Below are positions 50,868 through 60,212 of a stretch of DNA of 64,000 nucleotides, in pieces. The stretch comes from Actinomadura rifamycini DSM 43936 (GTDB lineage Bacteria > Actinomycetota > Actinomycetes > Streptosporangiales > Streptosporangiaceae). The stretch spans positions 56,477 through 120,476 of the forward strand of contig NZ_AULB01000030.1 of NCBI RefSeq assembly GCF_000425065.1. Direction: 5' to 3'. The notes under the pieces were generated by a model. That model made no database searches, had not been told where the DNA came from, and saw only the letters and a list, made by a program, of their open reading frames with translations. The position numbers and the translations under genes were made by a program. Position 1 is the stretch's first letter; each line of letters opens with the position of its first letter.

Positions 50868-51641
50868 TCACTTCGGCTGGAAGCGGATACCACCGTCGAA
50901 GCGGATGGTCTCGCCGTTCATGTAGTCGTTCTCGATGAGGGACTTGACCAGGTGCGCGAACTCCGCGGCCGTGCCCATCCGCTTCGGGAAGGGGACGGGC
51001 GCGGCCAGCTTGGCCTTGAACGCCTCGGCGGCCTCGCCCTCGCCGTAGATCGGGGTGTCGATGATGCCGGGGCAGATGGTGTTGACCCGGACGCCGACCG
51101 CGGCGAGGTCGCGGGCGGCGGGCAGCGTCATGCCGACGATGCCGCCCTTGGACGCCGAGTACGCGACCTGGCCCGTCTGGCCCTCGAGGGCGGCGACGGA
51201 CGCGGTGTTGATAACGACGCCGCGCAGGCCGTCGGCGTCCGCGGGCTCGGTCTTGGAGATGGCGGAGGCGCCGATCCGCATCAGGTTGAAGGTGCCGATG
51301 AGGTTCACCCGGATGACGGTCTCGAACGCGCTCAGGTCGTGCGGGGAGCCGTCGCGGCCGACGGTCCGCGAGGCCCAGCCGATGCCGGCGCTGTTGACGA
51401 CGACGCGCAGCGGGGCGCCGGTGTCGACGGCGGCCTGCACCGCGGCCTGCACCTGCTCCTCGTTCGACACGTCCGTCTTCACGAAGACGCCGCCGACCTC
51501 GTCGGCGAGGGCCTTGCCCTTGTCCTCGTTGAGGTCGGCGACGACCACCTTGGCGCCCGCGGCGGCCAGCGATCGGACGGTGGCCTCGCCGAGGCCGCTC
51601 GCGCCACCGGATACGACGGCGGAAACTCCGTTCAGGTCCAT
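50868..51641 (-). CDS. SDR 3-hydroxyacyl-CoA dehydrogenase (type II-like)
   Basis: A 257-aa short-chain dehydrogenase: cofactor loop VSGGASGLGEATV (11-23), catalytic Ser in NTASVAALEGQ, and YSASKGG with Tyr and Lys. The sequence is close to the type II 3-hydroxyacyl-CoA dehydrogenase/HSD10 group. ATG at 51641. It precedes the crotonase gene by 8 bp, consistent with consecutive steps of acyl-CoA oxidation. Confidence 0.9.
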   Translation of the reverse strand: MDLNGVSAVVSGGASGLGEATVRSLAAAGAKVVVADLNEDKGKALADEVGGVFVKTDVSNEEQVQAAVQAAVDTGAPLRVVVNSAGIGWASRTVGRDGSPHDLSAFETVIRVNLIGTFNLMRIGASAISKTEPADADGLRGVVINTASVAALEGQTGQVAYSASKGGIVGMTLPAARDLAAVGVRVNTICPGIIDTPIYGEGEAAEAFKAKLAAPVPFPKRMGTAAEFAHLVKSLIENDYMNGETIRFDGGIRFQPK

Positions 51642-51853
51642 AAGCAGCACCTTACGTGAGGGACCGAATGTGGTTCGGGGTGATGTTACCCAGACGTCAC
51701 CGCGCGCTCTGCTCACACCCCGGCGGATCGCGGAGGCACGGATGTTACTCCAGGGTCACAATAGGGCCCGGCGTTTGCCGCCGACCGCTCCGGGCACCCG
51801 CCCTACCTACCGGATCCAGCCCTCTCCGAGATCCAAGGGGTGTACGGACGGAC

Positions 51854-52702
51854 ATGAGCGAACGACCGGCGCAGAGCCAGCCCTACCCGGGGCGCACGCG
51901 GGACATGACGCCCGAACCGAAGGACGAGATGCGCGACTACACCGGCAGCGGGCTGCTGGACGGGCGCCGCGCGCTGATCACCGGCGGGGACTCCGGCATC
52001 GGCCGGGCCGTCGCCGTCGCGTTCGCCAAGGAGGGCGCGGACGTCGCGATCACCTACCTCGACGAGGACGACGACGCCCGCCGCACCACCGGCCTCGTGA
52101 CCGCGACCGGCCGCCGCTGCGTCGCGTTCCGCGGCGACCTCGCCGAGGAGCGGCACGCCCGCGAGGTCGTGCGCAACGCCGTCCGCGACCTCGGCGGGCT
52201 GGACGTCCTCGTCCTGCACCACGGCACGCAGACCCCGGTCCAGGACGTCCGGGAGATCGACGACGCGCAGCTCCGCCGCACGTTCGAGGTCAACGTCTTC
52301 GCCGTGTTCTGGACGATCCAGGAGGCGCTCGACCACCTCGGCCCCGGCTCGTCCATCGTCATCACCGGCTCCATCAACGGGCTGCGCGGCAACAAGACGC
52401 TGATCGACTACTCGGCGAGCAAGGCGGCGGTGATGGCGCTGACCGCGTCCCTCGCGCAGAACCTCATGGAGCGCGAGATCCGGGTCAACTGCGTCGCGCC
52501 CGGCCCGGTCTGGACGCCGCTGATCCCCGCGACGTTCGACGCCGAGAAGGTCGAGGACTTCGGGCAGCAGGCGCCGATGGGGCGCGCCGCCGACCCCGAC
52601 GAGGTCGCGCCGTCGTACGTCTTCTTCGCCGCGAACCGCACGTCGTCGTACTACTCGGGCCAGACGCTCGTCCCGGCCGGCGGCGAGATCCACCCGGGCT
52701 GA
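51854..52702 (+). CDS. SDR-family oxidoreductase (YghA/YhdF-like)
   Basis: A 282-aa short-chain dehydrogenase with an N-terminal extension typical of the glucose-dehydrogenase-like stress group. Cofactor loop ITGGDSGIGRAVAVA (about 43-57), LHHGTQ, Ser in ITGSINGLRG, and YSASKAA. The ATG at 51854 has AAGGGG upstream. Substrate unknown. It ends in VPAGGEIHPG. Confidence 0.88.
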   Translation: MSERPAQSQPYPGRTRDMTPEPKDEMRDYTGSGLLDGRRALITGGDSGIGRAVAVAFAKEGADVAITYLDEDDDARRTTGLVTATGRRCVAFRGDLAEERHAREVVRNAVRDLGGLDVLVLHHGTQTPVQDVREIDDAQLRRTFEVNVFAVFWTIQEALDHLGPGSSIVITGSINGLRGNKTLIDYSASKAAVMALTASLAQNLMEREIRVNCVAPGPVWTPLIPATFDAEKVEDFGQQAPMGRAADPDEVAPSYVFFAANRTSSYYSGQTLVPAGGEIHPG

Positions 52703-52712
52703 GGCCCGCTGA

Positions 52713-52742
52713 GGCCCGGCCGGTCGCCTGGCGGGCCGGGCC
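52713..52742. terminator. Bidirectional terminator
   Basis: Perfect 9-bp stem GGCCCGGCC/GGCCGGGCC between the convergent stops at 52702 and 52750. Confidence 0.65.
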
Positions 52743-52749
52743 CGCGCGG

Positions 52750-53511
52750 TCACCAGGCGGACACGCGCTCCGCGATCCGCTCCGCCTCCGCGCTCTCCGG
52801 CACCTCCAGGTGGTACAGCGCGTACGCGTGCTGGAGCACCGGCAGCGCCACGTTCCGGACCCGCACGCCGCCCTTCGTGAGGCCCTTCTCCGTCCCCTTG
52901 TGCGCGTGCCCGTGGACGGCGAGGTCCGCGCCCGCCGCGTCGATCGCCTCGCCCATCAGGTAGCTGCCGAGGAACGGGTAGATCTCCGGCGGCTCGCCCT
53001 CCAGCGTGTCGTCCACCGGCGAGTAGTGCGTCAGCGCCACCCGCACGTCCGCGTCGAGCTCCAGCAGCGCCGTCCCGAGCCGGGCCGAGAAGTCCTTCGT
53101 GTGCCGGACGAACTCCTTCATCTCCGGCTCCCCGAACTCCCCCGCGCACCTCCCCTCGAAGCCGCCGCCGAACCCCTTGCCGCCCGCGACGCCGAACCGC
53201 GCACCGTCGCAGTCCACGACCGTCCCGTCCCCTTCCAGCACGGTGACGCCCGCGTCCCGCAGCAGCGCGGCCATCTCGTCCTCGAGGTCGCTGTGGTAGT
53301 CGTGGTTGCCGAGCACGGCGATCACCGGGAGGCCGAGGTCGCGCAGCTCGCCCGCCGCGACCCGGCCCTCCTCCAGCGTGCCGTGCCGGGTGAGGTCGCC
53401 CGCCACCAGGAACACGTCCGCGTGCTCGGCGATCTCGTGCAGGTGCGCCCGGTACATCCCGGCCGACTCCGGGCCGACGTGCAGGTCCCCCGCCGCCGCG
53501 ACACGGATCAT
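52750..53511 (-). CDS. Metallophosphoesterase
   Basis: A 253-aa calcineurin-like phosphoesterase with the metal motifs GDLHVG (8-13), GDLTRHG, GNHDYH and HGHAHKG. The ATG at 53511 overlaps the BON gene stop (ATGA). It is the last gene of a three-gene coupled operon. Substrate unknown; single-domain members include cyclic nucleotide or diphosphate hydrolases. Confidence 0.9.
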   Translation of the reverse strand: MIRVAAAGDLHVGPESAGMYRAHLHEIAEHADVFLVAGDLTRHGTLEEGRVAAGELRDLGLPVIAVLGNHDYHSDLEDEMAALLRDAGVTVLEGDGTVVDCDGARFGVAGGKGFGGGFEGRCAGEFGEPEMKEFVRHTKDFSARLGTALLELDADVRVALTHYSPVDDTLEGEPPEIYPFLGSYLMGEAIDAAGADLAVHGHAHKGTEKGLTKGGVRVRNVALPVLQHAYALYHLEVPESAEAERIAERVSAW

Positions 53512-53753
53512 GAGATCCTCTCCTCCCGGTCCGGCTCCCGGACCTCGAAGACGGACACCTCGTTGCAGATGCGATGGCCCTCCGCCGCGGCGCGCGCGGC
53601 CTCCTCGACGTCCCGCCGCTGCTCCTCGCTCGCCACCTGCCCCCGCAGATGGACGACGTCGCCGCGGACGTCCACGCGAATGCCGAGCTCGTGCGCCTCG
53701 GTCGCGAGCCGCTCCTGGATGTGGGCCGATATGTATGCGGACGGGTCGGTCAC
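53508..53753 (-). CDS. BON-domain protein
   Basis: An 81-aa protein with one BON domain: VDVRGDVVHLRGQVASEEQR and HRICNEVSVFEV. BON domains are small alpha/beta modules that bind membranes or ligands. It has no signal peptide. Coupled on both sides by GTGA and ATGA overlaps, so likely co-made with the neighbours. Confidence 0.88.
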   Translation of the reverse strand: MTDPSAYISAHIQERLATEAHELGIRVDVRGDVVHLRGQVASEEQRRDVEEAARAAAEGHRICNEVSVFEVREPDREERIS

Positions 53754-54367
53754 AGCACGCCCCCTTCGATGACGTTCAGCCGGGCGAGCAGGGTCAGGAA
53801 CGCGTAGGCGTACGGGGACCCGGCGGTCTCGGCGGCGACCCGGGCCCAGTCCACCTGCTCCCGCAGCGCCCGGCACACATGCAGGAACCCGCTGAAATCG
53901 CACGCCGTCTCGGTGAACGCCAGCAGCCGCATGATCGCCAGGTCGGTCGGGTGCAGCACCGGCATGAACACCGCCCCCACCGGGATCTCCGTCGTCCGGC
54001 CCAGCAGCTCCGCGTCCACCGGCCGCCCCGACGGCGTGTGGATGAGGTCGATCACGTGGTCGCCGTCGCAGGCTTTCTCCAGCCAGTTCTCGGGGCTCTC
54101 CAGATGCGTCATGCCCGCCTCGCCGAGCGCCTCCAGCGCGGCCCGGACGTCCTCCGGCCGCACGACGAAGTCGACGTCGTGCGTCGACACCGCCGCCCCG
54201 TGCGCGTACGCCGCGAACCCGCCCGCGAGCGCGTACCGGACGTCCGCGTCGCGCATCGCCGCCGCGGCCCGCTTCAGGCTGGGCATCAGCCCCTCCGCGG
54301 GGCCGCCCGGCCCCGGCGCCCCGGACCCGCGCCCGGCCGTCCACGACCGGGTCTGCACATCAACCAC
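53750..54367 (-). CDS. Nucleotidyltransferase-fold protein
   Basis: A 205-aa protein, GTG start with AGGGGATC upstream. The nucleotidyltransferase signature reads ALAGGFAAYAHGAAVSTHDVDFVV (about 46-69), with two Asp residues for metal. The rest is helical with few motifs. Similar standalone proteins act as MNT-type or DUF6036 proteins. First gene of the operon with BON and phosphoesterase genes. Confidence 0.82.
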   Translation of the reverse strand: MVDVQTRSWTAGRGSGAPGPGGPAEGLMPSLKRAAAAMRDADVRYALAGGFAAYAHGAAVSTHDVDFVVRPEDVRAALEALGEAGMTHLESPENWLEKACDGDHVIDLIHTPSGRPVDAELLGRTTEIPVGAVFMPVLHPTDLAIMRLLAFTETACDFSGFLHVCRALREQVDWARVAAETAGSPYAYAFLTLLARLNVIEGGVL

Positions 54368-54450
54368 GCGATCCCCTGACCTCGATGGCGCTCGCGGTCG
54401 CGGTACCCACTGAAACCCGCCCTATTCGACCTTTCCTTCGGGCGGGAGAC

Positions 54451-54491
54451 GCCGGCGCGGCCCGGGCCGCCGGGCTCCGGGCCGCGCCGGC
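54451..54491 (-). terminator. Terminator after the SCO5389-family gene
   Basis: Perfect 15-bp stem (54451-54465 with 54477-54491), 7 nt past the stop at 54498. Confidence 0.8.
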
Positions 54492-54497
54492 GGCCGG

Positions 54498-54893
54498 TCA
54501 GCAGTCGATCAGTTCGGGGGACTGGTTGAGGAGCTGGGCCCGCGGGGAGACGAAGCGGTCGTAGCGGTCGGCGGCGCCTTCGGCGCGCGGGTCGAAGGCG
54601 GCGACGCGGTGGCAGTTCTGGAAAGCCAGGCGGACGCCGAAGTGGCGTTCGAGGGCGCCGCGCATCGCGTCGCTCGCGAGGGTGCGCAGGAGTTCGCCGC
54701 GGGCGCGCTCGTCCGGCGGCGGGGCCTGGTTGTCGGCGAACCCGTCGCCGCCGTCCCGCATCCGCTCGACGACGCCGCTGATCACCTCCCACGCGTACGG
54801 CAGCGACGCGCGCACGCACGCGACGAACGCCGCGTCGTCCACCTCCCCCTTCTTCGCGGTCTCCATGAGCCGGTCGTCGACGGTCAGCGACAT
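54498..54893 (-). CDS. SCO5389-family protein
   Basis: A 131-aa protein conserved in streptomycetes and relatives as the SCO5389 family: SLPYAWEVISGVVERM, ADNQAPPPDERARGELLR, HFGVRLAFQNCHRVA and the C-terminus LLNQSPELIDC. Conserved Cys and His could bind metal. No function is established. ATG at 54893 with GAGGGAG upstream. A Zur-like palindrome about 50 bp upstream hints at zinc control. Confidence 0.92.
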   Translation of the reverse strand: MSLTVDDRLMETAKKGEVDDAAFVACVRASLPYAWEVISGVVERMRDGGDGFADNQAPPPDERARGELLRTLASDAMRGALERHFGVRLAFQNCHRVAAFDPRAEGAADRYDRFVSPRAQLLNQSPELIDC

Positions 54894-54940
54894 GACGCAC
54901 TCCCTCTCTGCGGGCTGGGCAGGACGCCTCCACTCTCGCA

Positions 54941-54961
54941 TGGAAACGGTTGTCATTTCCA
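54941..54961 (-). promoter_or_regulatory. Zur-like palindrome
   Basis: TGGAAA and TTTCCA arms enclose CGGTTGTCA; the core GAAACGGTTGTCATT resembles the actinobacterial Zur consensus (TGAAAACGGTTTTCA type). It lies 47 bp before the SCO5389-family start. Confidence 0.6.
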
Positions 54962-54994
54962 GTCGCGCGGAGTTGGGAGTTTCCGGACGGACGA

Positions 54995-56320
54995 CTACGA
55001 AGCGGGCGGCATCGCGGGGCTGCCGAAGCAGCTGCCGAGGGGATCGCCGATCGAGCACCAGCCCGGCTTCCGGACCGGGACGTACCCGGACGGGACGCCG
55101 CGCCGCGCGATCAGCGACCGGTAGGTGGGCACGGCCTCGGTGGGCCGCCGGGTCAGGGACGGGTCGGTGAGCACGTCGACCGTGTAGAGGCCGAAGCGCG
55201 GCCGGTAGCTGCCCCACTCGTAGTTGTCGGTGAGGCTCCAGTAGTTGTAGCCCATCACCGGCACGCCCTCCGCCATGGCCCGCTGGATCCAGTAGACGTG
55301 GTCGCGCAGGTGGTCGGAGCGCGTGTAGCCGTCCGGGCGCGGCTTGCCGTCGTCCATGGGCATGCCGTTCTCCACGATGAAGACCGGCAGGTCGGGCACG
55401 CGCAGGTGGTACTGCTTCAGCGCGTAGTACAGCTCCTCCGGGGCGGGGTCGATCTTCCACAGCTCGCCCGTCAGCGCGTGGGCGGCGCTGATGTTCTCCA
55501 GGTTCGCGCCGTAGTAGTAGTCGAGGCCGATGAAGTCGAGCTTGTCGGTGGCCTCGTTGAACAGGGCCGCGTCGAACAGTCCGTTGATGACCGTGCCGTA
55601 CGCGACGTTGCTGGACACCATGGCACCTGGGTCGACGCGGTGAATCATGTCGTAGGCCGCCCTGTGGGTCTTGACGAGCGCCTTCTGCATCGTCAGGACC
55701 TGCCCCAGGTCCAGCGGACGGTGCGTCAACTCCCGGTAGATGTACGAACTGGCCTCGTTGAACGTGACCCACAGGACGTCCATGTCCTTGTAGCGGTTCA
55801 CGACGAACTCGGCGTGCCGGAGCCAGTCCTGCTGGGTGCGGGGGTTGTCCCAGGCGCCCTGGTCCGCCACCCAGCCCGGGTACACCCAATGGTCGAGGGT
55901 CAGCATCGGCCGCATCCCGGCGGCCCGGATCCGGCGGACGAGGTCGTCGTAGTAGGCGATCGCGTCCGGGTCGCGGTGGCCGCGGCGGGGTTCGACGCGG
56001 GCCCACTCGACGGACGTCCGGAACACCTGCACGCCGAGGCCCCGGGCGAGCCCGATGTCGCCCGGGTAGCGGTGCCGGAAGTCGACCGAGTCGCGGTACG
56101 GGTCCTCGACCTCGCCCGCGCGGCTCTCGACGTAGCGCGTCCAGTTGCTGTCGGGGAAGGACCCCTCGCTCTGGAAGCCGCTCGTCGAGACGCCCCAGAG
56201 GAAGTCGGCGGGGAACCGGACGGTGCCGCGGGCGTCCGCCGCGGCCGGGAGCGCCGTCCCGGCCGCGACGAGCAGCACCAGGACGGCCAGGAGACGTGCG
56301 CAACGGGATCTGCCGGGCAC
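54995..56320 (-). CDS. Secreted glycoside hydrolase family 1 (beta-glucosidase-like)
   Basis: A 441-aa protein with signal peptide (1-30, ending AAADA) and a full GH1 barrel. Acid/base Glu in WVTFNEA (E189), nucleophile Glu in FIVENGMP (E317), and the aglycone Trp in YWSLTDNYEWGSY. GH1 enzymes retain anomeric configuration; secreted actinobacterial members are uncommon compared with cytoplasmic ones. GTG start with GGAGG 7 nt upstream. No sugar regulator adjoins. Confidence 0.92.
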   Translation of the reverse strand: MPGRSRCARLLAVLVLLVAAGTALPAAADARGTVRFPADFLWGVSTSGFQSEGSFPDSNWTRYVESRAGEVEDPYRDSVDFRHRYPGDIGLARGLGVQVFRTSVEWARVEPRRGHRDPDAIAYYDDLVRRIRAAGMRPMLTLDHWVYPGWVADQGAWDNPRTQQDWLRHAEFVVNRYKDMDVLWVTFNEASSYIYRELTHRPLDLGQVLTMQKALVKTHRAAYDMIHRVDPGAMVSSNVAYGTVINGLFDAALFNEATDKLDFIGLDYYYGANLENISAAHALTGELWKIDPAPEELYYALKQYHLRVPDLPVFIVENGMPMDDGKPRPDGYTRSDHLRDHVYWIQRAMAEGVPVMGYNYWSLTDNYEWGSYRPRFGLYTVDVLTDPSLTRRPTEAVPTYRSLIARRGVPSGYVPVRKPGWCSIGDPLGSCFGSPAMPPAS

Positions 56321-56421
56321 GGGGAACCTCCGAGAAACGTGAGTCTTTCTCGGACTACAGATCCCGGAGAGGTCCCCGTCAATCCCCTCGGACGGCCACA
56401 TCCGGCGCGCCCCCGCGCGCT

Positions 56422-57498
56422 TCAGCCCGCGAGCACCGGGTAGTCGGTGTAGCCGCGGTGGTCGCCGCCGTAGAACGACGCCGCGTCGGCCTCGTTGTAC
56501 GGTCCGCCCGCCCGGATCCGCCGCGGCAGGTCCGGGTTCGCCAGCCACAGCTGCCCCAGCGCGACCGCGTCCGCGACGCCGTCCCGCAGCGCCGCCGCGC
56601 CGTCCTCGGGGCTCGCCGGCGACCCGTCCGCCACCGGGTGCGGGTTCAGGACGAGCGCGCCCGGCCAGCCGTCCCGGATCAGCCGCGTCACCTCCCGGTT
56701 GCCCGCCTCCATGACGTGCAGGTACGCGAGGCCCAGCGGGGCGAGGGCCGCGACGAGCGCCCCGTACAGCTCCGGCACGTCGCTCTCGGCCACCCCGCCC
56801 GCGCCGTTGCCCGGCGACACCCGGAAGCCCGTCCGCTCCGGCCCGATCGCGTCCGCGACCGCCCGCGCCACCTCCGCGGCGAACCTGATCCGGTTCGCGA
56901 CCGTCCCGCCGTACCCGTCCGTCCGGACGTTGCTGCCGTCGCCCAGGAACTGGTGGATCAGGTACCCGTTCGCGCCGTGGACCTCGACCCCGTCGAAGCC
57001 CGCCTCGATCGCGTTGCGCGCGGCGGCGGCGAAGTCCGCGACCGCCTCCGCGATGTCGTCGCGCGTCATCTCCCGCGGCACCGGATGCTCCAGCATCCCG
57101 TCCGGGTGGAACATGGCGTCACCGCTCGCGATCGGCGACGGCCCCACCGGCAGGCCCCCGTCCGGGTACAGCACCGGATGCCCGACCCGTCCCGAATGCA
57201 TGAGCTGCGCGAAGATCCGCCCGTCCGCGGCGTGCACCGCGTCCGTCACCTTCCGCCACGCCGCCACCTGCGCGTCCGCGTGCAGCCCCGGCGTCCACAA
57301 GTACCCCTGGCCCCGGACGCTCGGCTGCACCGCCTCGCTCACGATCAACCCCGCGCCCGCCCGCTGCCGGTAGTACTCCGCCGTCAGCTCCGACACCCTG
57401 CCGCCGTCGAACGCCCGGCTCCGCGTCATAGGCGCCATCACCAACCGGTTCGGCAGCTCCAGCTTCCCGAGCGAAACCGGCTCGAACAGCTCGTCCAT
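56422..57498 (-). CDS. Alkene reductase, Old Yellow Enzyme family (NemA-like)
   Basis: A 358-aa FMN barrel: RLVMAPMTRSRA at the start, QLMHSGRVGHP, and HGANGYLIHQFL with the substrate-binding His and Asn. It reduces activated alkenes with NADPH. The ATG at 57498 has AGGAGG 5 nt upstream. It is divergent from a large LuxR-type regulator, which is a likely controller. Confidence 0.93.
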   Translation of the reverse strand: MDELFEPVSLGKLELPNRLVMAPMTRSRAFDGGRVSELTAEYYRQRAGAGLIVSEAVQPSVRGQGYLWTPGLHADAQVAAWRKVTDAVHAADGRIFAQLMHSGRVGHPVLYPDGGLPVGPSPIASGDAMFHPDGMLEHPVPREMTRDDIAEAVADFAAAARNAIEAGFDGVEVHGANGYLIHQFLGDGSNVRTDGYGGTVANRIRFAAEVARAVADAIGPERTGFRVSPGNGAGGVAESDVPELYGALVAALAPLGLAYLHVMEAGNREVTRLIRDGWPGALVLNPHPVADGSPASPEDGAAALRDGVADAVALGQLWLANPDLPRRIRAGGPYNEADAASFYGGDHRGYTDYPVLAG

Positions 57499-57563
57499 CA
57501 CGACCTCCTAGCGACGTTTCCGATGGTCACGAACCTACGAACCCCCGCATACGGGCCGCATCC

Positions 57564-57578
57564 GTACCGTTTCGGTAC
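57564..57578. promoter_or_regulatory. Inverted repeat GTACCG-TTT-CGGTAC
   Basis: A perfect 6-bp inverted repeat in the 101-bp divergent region between the OYE and LuxR-type genes, a candidate operator. Confidence 0.55.
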
Positions 57579-57587
57579 CTGGCCCCG

Positions 57588-57593
57588 TAGTTT
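57588..57593 (+). promoter_or_regulatory. -10 element TAGTTT, leaderless start at 57600
   Basis: TAGTTT ends 6 nt before the GTG at 57600. Confidence 0.45.
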
Positions 57594-57599
57594 GGAGCC

Positions 57600-60212
57600 G
57601 TGCTCTACGGGCGGAACACCGAACGAACGCGCATCTCCACCCTCCTCGCCGAGGCCCGGGACCACCGGCGCAGCGCCGCGCTGCTGCTGCGCGGCGAGGC
57701 GGGCATCGGCAAGTCCGCGCTGCTCGACGACGCCGAGGCGACGCTCCGCGCGTCCGGCGGCACCCACGTCCTGCGCGCCGTCGGCGTCGAGGCCGAGTCG
57801 AACCTCGCCTACGCGGGCCTCAACCAGCTCCTGTGGCACGTCCGCGACCGGCTCGGCGCGCTCCCCGCCGCCCAGGCGGCCGCGCTGCGCACCGCGCTCG
57901 ACGACCCCGGCGCCCCCACCGACCACCGCGACCGGTTCACCGCCGGCCTCGCCGTCCTCACCCTCCTCGCCGACCTCGCCGAGGACCGCGGCCCCGCCCT
58001 CTGCCTCGTCGACGACGCCCAGTGGCTCGACGGCGCCACCGCGCAGGCCCTGCTGTTCGCCGCCCGCCGCCTCACCGCCGACGGCGTCGTCATGCTGTTC
58101 GCCGCCCGCGACACCGGCTTCACCGGCACCGGCCTGCCCGAACTGCCCCTCGAACGCCTCGGCGCCCGCGACGCCGAACGGATGCTCGCCGACCGGGACG
58201 TCCCGCGCGCCGCCCGCGCCCGCGTCATCCGCGAATCCCAGGGCAACCCCCTCGCCCTCCGCGAGTTCGCCGCCGCCGGGCAGCGCGCGCCGTCCACCCC
58301 CGACCCCCTCCCCGTCGCCGACCGGGTCACCGCCGCGTTCCGCGACCGCATCGCCGAACTCCCCGACAAGACCCAGGCCATGCTGCTGATCGCGGCCGCC
58401 GAGGGGCGCGGCCACCTGCCCACCCTGCTGCGCGCCGCCCGCCGCTTCGGCGCCGACCTCACCGACCTCGCCGCCGCCGAACGCGCCGGACTCGTCGACG
58501 TGTCCGGACGGTCCGTCGCCTTCCGGCACCCGCTCATCCTCACGGCCGCCTACCAGGGCGCCGTCGCCACCCAGCGCATCGCCGTCCACCAGGCCATCGC
58601 CGACATCGCCGACGACCCCGACTGCCGGGTCCGGCACCGCGCGTCCGCCGCGATGGTCCCCGACGAGGACGTCGCCAAGGAACTGGAGGACGCCGCAGAG
58701 CGCGCGCGGAACCGCACCGGCTACGCCACGGCGTCCGCCCTCTACCGGCAGGCCGCCGAACTCACACCCGACGCCCAAGCGCGCGCGGCACGCCTCGCCG
58801 CCGCCGCCGACCTCACCCTCCAAGCGGGCAACGTCGAGGAAGCCGAACGGCTCTCGGCGTCCGCCGACCCCCTCCTCACCGACCCCGCCGCCCGCGCCCG
58901 CCTCGGCCGCCTCCACGCGACCGTCGAGTTCGAACGCGGCGACCCCCGCGCCGCCGTCCGCATGCTCGTCGAGCACGCCGCCCACGCGGCCCCCGACGAC
59001 CGCACCGCCATGCTCCGCGACGCCGCGAACTACGCGTGGACGTCCGGGAACGCGCCGTCCGTCCTGCGCATCGCCGCCGCCTCCGACGACCCGTACGTGC
59101 GGGGCCTCGCGCACCAGGTCCGCGACGAGCACGACCGCGGCCTGCCGATCATCGCCGACCTCCTCGCCCGCCCCGGCGACCCCGTCCGCGCCGCCCAGCT
59201 CGCCCTGATCCTCGGCGACGACCGCGCCGTCCTCGACCTCACCGCCGCCGAAGCCGACCGCTGCCGCCGGCACGGCCTCGTCGCCGCCCTCCCGAACGTC
59301 CTGCAGACCCAGGCGCACGCGCAGATCATGCTCGGCCTGCACGCCGACGCCGAGGCGTCCGTCGCCGAGGCCGTCGCGCTCGCCCGCGACACCGGCCTCG
59401 ACCGCCGCGCCGGGCGGCTCCGCGCCGCCCTCGCCCGCGTCGCCGCCATCGAGGGCGACGAGGACCGCCTCCGCGACCTCACCGCCGACGCCCCGCCCCC
59501 CGGCGGCGGCTTCGCCGACAGCGCCCGCGCCCTCCTCGACCTCGCCCTCGGCCGCCACGACGACGCCCTCCGCCGCCTCGACGACATCGCCGCCGGCCCC
59601 CGCCGGCACGGCACCCACGCCCTGCTGTCCGCCGCCGACCAGGTCGAGGCCGCGGTCCGCGCGGGCGCCCCCGACCTCGCGCGTCCCGCCCACGAACGCT
59701 TCCGCGCGTGGGCCCGCGCGTCCGCGCAGCCGTGGGCGCTCGCCGTCGCCGCCCGCTGCGAGGCCCTCCTCACCGACGCGGAAGAACCCTTCAAGCTCGC
59801 CGCCGACCTGCACGAACGGTCCACGCGCCCCTTCGAGAAGGCCCGCACCGAACTCCTCTACGGCGAATGGCTCCGCCGCGCACGGCGCCGCTCCGACGCC
59901 CGCGTGCCGCTCCGCTCCGCCATCGAGACCTTCGAACGGCTCCGCGCCGCCCCGTGGCTCGACCGGGCCCGCGCCGAACTCCGCGCGACCGGCGAGTCCG
60001 CCGCGGCGCCCGCCGCGCCCAGCGCGCTCGACCGGCTGACGCCGCAGGAACTCCAGGTCGTCCGCCTCGCCGCCGAAGGCACCAGCAGCCGCGAGATCGC
60101 CGCGCAACTGTTCCTGAGCCCCCGCACCGTCGAATACCACCTGTACAAGGCGTACCCGAAGCTCGGCATCTCGTCCCGCAAGGAACTCTCGACCCTCCTG
60201 GAGCCCGCGTGA
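57600..60212 (+). CDS. LuxR-family ATP-binding regulator (LAL type)
   Basis: An 870-aa regulator. N-terminal ATPase with Walker A GEAGIGKS (32-39) and Walker B LCLVDDAQWLD (about 134-144), long helical TPR-like middle, and a C-terminal LuxR HTH (about 800-865): LTPQELQVVRLAAEGTSSRE and LFLSPRTVEYHLYKAYPKLG. Such regulators integrate a small-molecule cue with ATP. It is divergent from the OYE gene and coupled by GTGA to an ADP-ribosylglycohydrolase. Confidence 0.93.
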   Translation: MLYGRNTERTRISTLLAEARDHRRSAALLLRGEAGIGKSALLDDAEATLRASGGTHVLRAVGVEAESNLAYAGLNQLLWHVRDRLGALPAAQAAALRTALDDPGAPTDHRDRFTAGLAVLTLLADLAEDRGPALCLVDDAQWLDGATAQALLFAARRLTADGVVMLFAARDTGFTGTGLPELPLERLGARDAERMLADRDVPRAARARVIRESQGNPLALREFAAAGQRAPSTPDPLPVADRVTAAFRDRIAELPDKTQAMLLIAAAEGRGHLPTLLRAARRFGADLTDLAAAERAGLVDVSGRSVAFRHPLILTAAYQGAVATQRIAVHQAIADIADDPDCRVRHRASAAMVPDEDVAKELEDAAERARNRTGYATASALYRQAAELTPDAQARAARLAAAADLTLQAGNVEEAERLSASADPLLTDPAARARLGRLHATVEFERGDPRAAVRMLVEHAAHAAPDDRTAMLRDAANYAWTSGNAPSVLRIAAASDDPYVRGLAHQVRDEHDRGLPIIADLLARPGDPVRAAQLALILGDDRAVLDLTAAEADRCRRHGLVAALPNVLQTQAHAQIMLGLHADAEASVAEAVALARDTGLDRRAGRLRAALARVAAIEGDEDRLRDLTADAPPPGGGFADSARALLDLALGRHDDALRRLDDIAAGPRRHGTHALLSAADQVEAAVRAGAPDLARPAHERFRAWARASAQPWALAVAARCEALLTDAEEPFKLAADLHERSTRPFEKARTELLYGEWLRRARRRSDARVPLRSAIETFERLRAAPWLDRARAELRATGESAAAPAAPSALDRLTPQELQVVRLAAEGTSSREIAAQLFLSPRTVEYHLYKAYPKLGISSRKELSTLLEPA

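Noticed and set aside
57498..60140. An open minus-strand frame of 880 codons opposite the LuxR-type gene
   Set aside because: The composition (Gly/Ala/Val/Glu without motifs) is that of an antisense shadow; the plus strand has ATPase and LuxR HTH motifs.
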